A stretch of 64,000 nt of DNA from Selenomonas sp. AE3005 (GTDB lineage Bacteria; Bacillota; Negativicutes; Selenomonadales; Selenomonadaceae), in contig NZ_JMME01000002.1 of the NCBI RefSeq assembly GCF_000686945.1, forward strand, positions 298,121-362,120. The letters are read 5' to 3'. The notes under the pieces are model-generated. The model had not been told where the DNA came from. It was given only the letters and a program-made list of their open reading frames with translations, and did not search any database. Positions 62,874 to 64,000 of the stretch are shown one piece after another; position 1 is the first letter of the stretch; each line of letters opens with the position of its first letter. The translations under genes were made by a program, and so were the position numbers.

Positions 62874-63200
62874 ATGGCAAATAAAGAAAATGGTGTTCAG
62901 GATGAAGGAGTAGTCGTTGTAATGACTGACGACCAGGGCAATGAATACTACTATGAAGAAGAAATGATTATTCCCGTGGGCGAAGAAAAATACGCACTGC
63001 TGGTAGGCATTCACAATGAGGAAGATGGTCATGACCATTGTGGCTGTGGCTGCGGTTGTGAAGATGATGAAGATGTAATCATTGCCAAAATCGTCATTGG
63101 CGAAGATGGCGAAGAAGAGTATGTTGAGCCTACAGACGAAGAATTCGAGGCGGTACAGAAGGCCTACGATGCTCTGGTTGAGGAGTCGGAACAAGAGTAA
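62874..63200 (+). CDS. DUF1292 protein with a His/Cys-rich insert
   Basis: 108-aa very acidic protein of the DUF1292 (YrzB-like) family, function unknown, in its canonical place after ruvX. The family core is VVVVMTDDQGNEYYYEEE and YALLVGI, then a second half with EEEYVEPTDEEFEAVQKAYD. Between them residues 53-62 read HDHCGCGCGC, a run of alternating cysteines with two histidines flanked by acidic residues, which looks like a metal-binding loop. ATG 62874 follows AGAGGTG. A hairpin follows the gene. Confidence 0.88.
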   Translation: MANKENGVQDEGVVVVMTDDQGNEYYYEEEMIIPVGEEKYALLVGIHNEEDGHDHCGCGCGCEDDEDVIIAKIVIGEDGEEEYVEPTDEEFEAVQKAYDALVEESEQE

Positions 63201-63215
63201 TAGGTACATGATGAT

Positions 63216-63249
63216 TGCCATTTCCTTTGTGAAATGGCAGTTTCTTTTA
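63216..63249 (+). terminator. Terminator after the DUF1292 gene
   Basis: GCCATTT and AAATGGC pair around CCTTTGTG, followed by AGTTTCTTTT. Confidence 0.7.
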
Positions 63250-63278
63250 TGTACGGAAATATGACAGGAGATGTTGGT

Positions 63279-64000
63279 GTGGGGGATAAGTTCGGGAAAC
63301 TGAAGGAGTACAAGGAGCAATTATCTCGCTGGCTTAGTGGCGATGAGATGGAACTGTCTGTTATCAGCGATTGGCAGGAAAAAGGGAAGGAATTCCTGTC
63401 ATCATTCTCATGGAAACAGTGGGCAGCTGCCGGCACAGGTCTGTTCGTTGTTTTTGCTCTGCTATTGGTAGTTATGTTCTCTTCAGGAACACCGCAGAAA
63501 AAAACAGCCCCTGACCAGGTCATTTTTCTGACGGTTAAGAGTGGTATGACGGCTGATGATATCAGTCAAAAACTTCTGCAGAATGGTATCATCGACAGCA
63601 AGTGGGCCTTTTGGTGGCAGGTAAAGAAAAGCGGTGCGGCTGATAAGTTCCAGTCGGGTAATTACGCGTTCAATCCCCATACGGCACCGGAAGAAGTTAT
63701 CCGCAAGCTGGTGAATGGCGAAACGAGCAAGGTTACATTTACCATTCCTGAGGGCTTTGGCGTCAAGGAAATAGCCAAACGGCTGTCTGATGAAGGTCTG
63801 GTGGATGAAAAGGAGTTTCTGGCTAAGGCCAAAACGTTTGCCCCCTATTCCTACATTGAACGCAATAAGGATATACGCTATGCGTGTGAGGGCTTTTTGT
63901 TTCCTGATACGTATGAGCTGCATGAAGAACCCAGCGTGGACGGTATCTTAAATATGATGGCAGAGGATTTGGACACGCGCTTGACACCGAAAATGCGGCG
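63279..64000 (+). CDS. mltG: Endolytic murein transglycosylase MltG, cut by the window end
   Basis: At least 240 residues of an inner-membrane lytic transglycosylase that ends nascent glycan strands. A hydrophilic N terminus of about 45 residues precedes a helix (about 50-69, WAAAGTGLFVVFALLLVVMF), a LysM-like subdomain (VIFLTVKSGMTADDISQKLL, then QSGNYAF), and the start of the YceG catalytic domain (TFTIPEGFGVKEIAKRL, YACEGFLFPDTYEL); the Glu of EGFLFPDTY is the catalytic residue of the family. GTG 63279 has AGGAG eight bases ahead; an in-frame ATG at 63261 lacks a site. The gene continues beyond base 64000. Confidence 0.93.
   Translation, partial: MGDKFGKLKEYKEQLSRWLSGDEMELSVISDWQEKGKEFLSSFSWKQWAAAGTGLFVVFALLLVVMFSSGTPQKKTAPDQVIFLTVKSGMTADDISQKLLQNGIIDSKWAFWWQVKKSGAADKFQSGNYAFNPHTAPEEVIRKLVNGETSKVTFTIPEGFGVKEIAKRLSDEGLVDEKEFLAKAKTFAPYSYIERNKDIRYACEGFLFPDTYELHEEPSVDGILNMMAEDLDTRLTPKMR

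Noticed and set aside
1-64000. CRISPR array, tRNA/rRNA genes, prophage or transposase
   Set aside because: No regularly spaced direct repeats, cloverleaf sequence, rRNA motifs, integrase or transposase frames were seen on either strand.

Overview
The window is a gene-dense, almost entirely plus-strand stretch of a bacterial chromosome. The gene set mixes Gram-positive (Firmicutes) hallmarks with an outer-membrane lifestyle. Firmicutes features include PolC-type replicase, a YerC/HisR regulator, the short HisG with HisZ, the CdaA/CdaR pair, the IreB-RuvX-DUF1292-MltG cluster and frequent TTG starts. Outer-membrane features include an RND efflux pump with its periplasmic adaptor and an HldE-like heptose kinase homologue. 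That combination, with pyruvate formate-lyase and a Dcu-type C4-dicarboxylate transporter, points to an anaerobic diderm Firmicute: class Negativicutes, most likely a Selenomonadaceae relative (Selenomonas/Mitsuokella/Anaerovibrio type). The family-level call is inference; there is no rRNA here.

Layout. 1-450: a structured non-coding repeat. 468-1745 (-): cysteine desulfidase. 1968-5394: a small orphan gene, then a ZTP riboswitch controlling pflB-pflA. 5626-12448: a two-component system, a small unknown, and an RND adaptor/pump pair. 12533-12961: a small protein with a histone-H1-like Lys/Ala tail. 13016-13455: a second, inverted copy of the 1-450 repeat. 13627-17382: alaS and an orphan HlyD-type protein. 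17549-24799: a histidine operon (hisR, hisZ, an HD-domain gene, hisG, hisD, hisC, hisB, hisH, hisA) with an array of four hairpins between hisH and hisA; hisF and hisI/E are absent. 24893-30532: a small coiled-coil protein, a degenerate HldE-like kinase, an M16C peptidase and an L,D-transpeptidase. 30567-45906: a DNA replication/repair run (polA, mutM, coaE, a lytic transglycosylase, an exonuclease-less polC, miaB, mutS, mutL, a methyltransferase). 46077-49360: isochorismatase-like hydrolase, WG-repeat protein, YebC, RuvC. 49362-53514: alanine symporter (-), Dcu transporter (+), LysR regulator (-). 53749-55396: motA-motB. 55463-58504: acpS, nnr, ilvE. 58686-64000: cdaA, cdaR, a COG2509 flavoprotein, ireB, ruvX, a DUF1292 protein and the start of mltG, which runs off the window.

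Most genes are housekeeping. The less ordinary material is: (i) the ~440-bp terminal-inverted-repeat element present twice, with apparent compensatory changes in its hairpins; (ii) the HldE-like protein whose catalytic motifs are eroded; (iii) a 71-nt structured leader upstream of the alanine symporter that I cannot assign to a known riboswitch; (iv) the decamer TGACAAGTCA occurring six times, all on the plus strand; (v) the exonuclease-free PolC next to mutS-mutL; (vi) the hairpin array inside the his operon; (vii) a perfect 13-bp inverted repeat upstream of the LysR gene. I saw no tRNA, rRNA, CRISPR, prophage or transposase gene.
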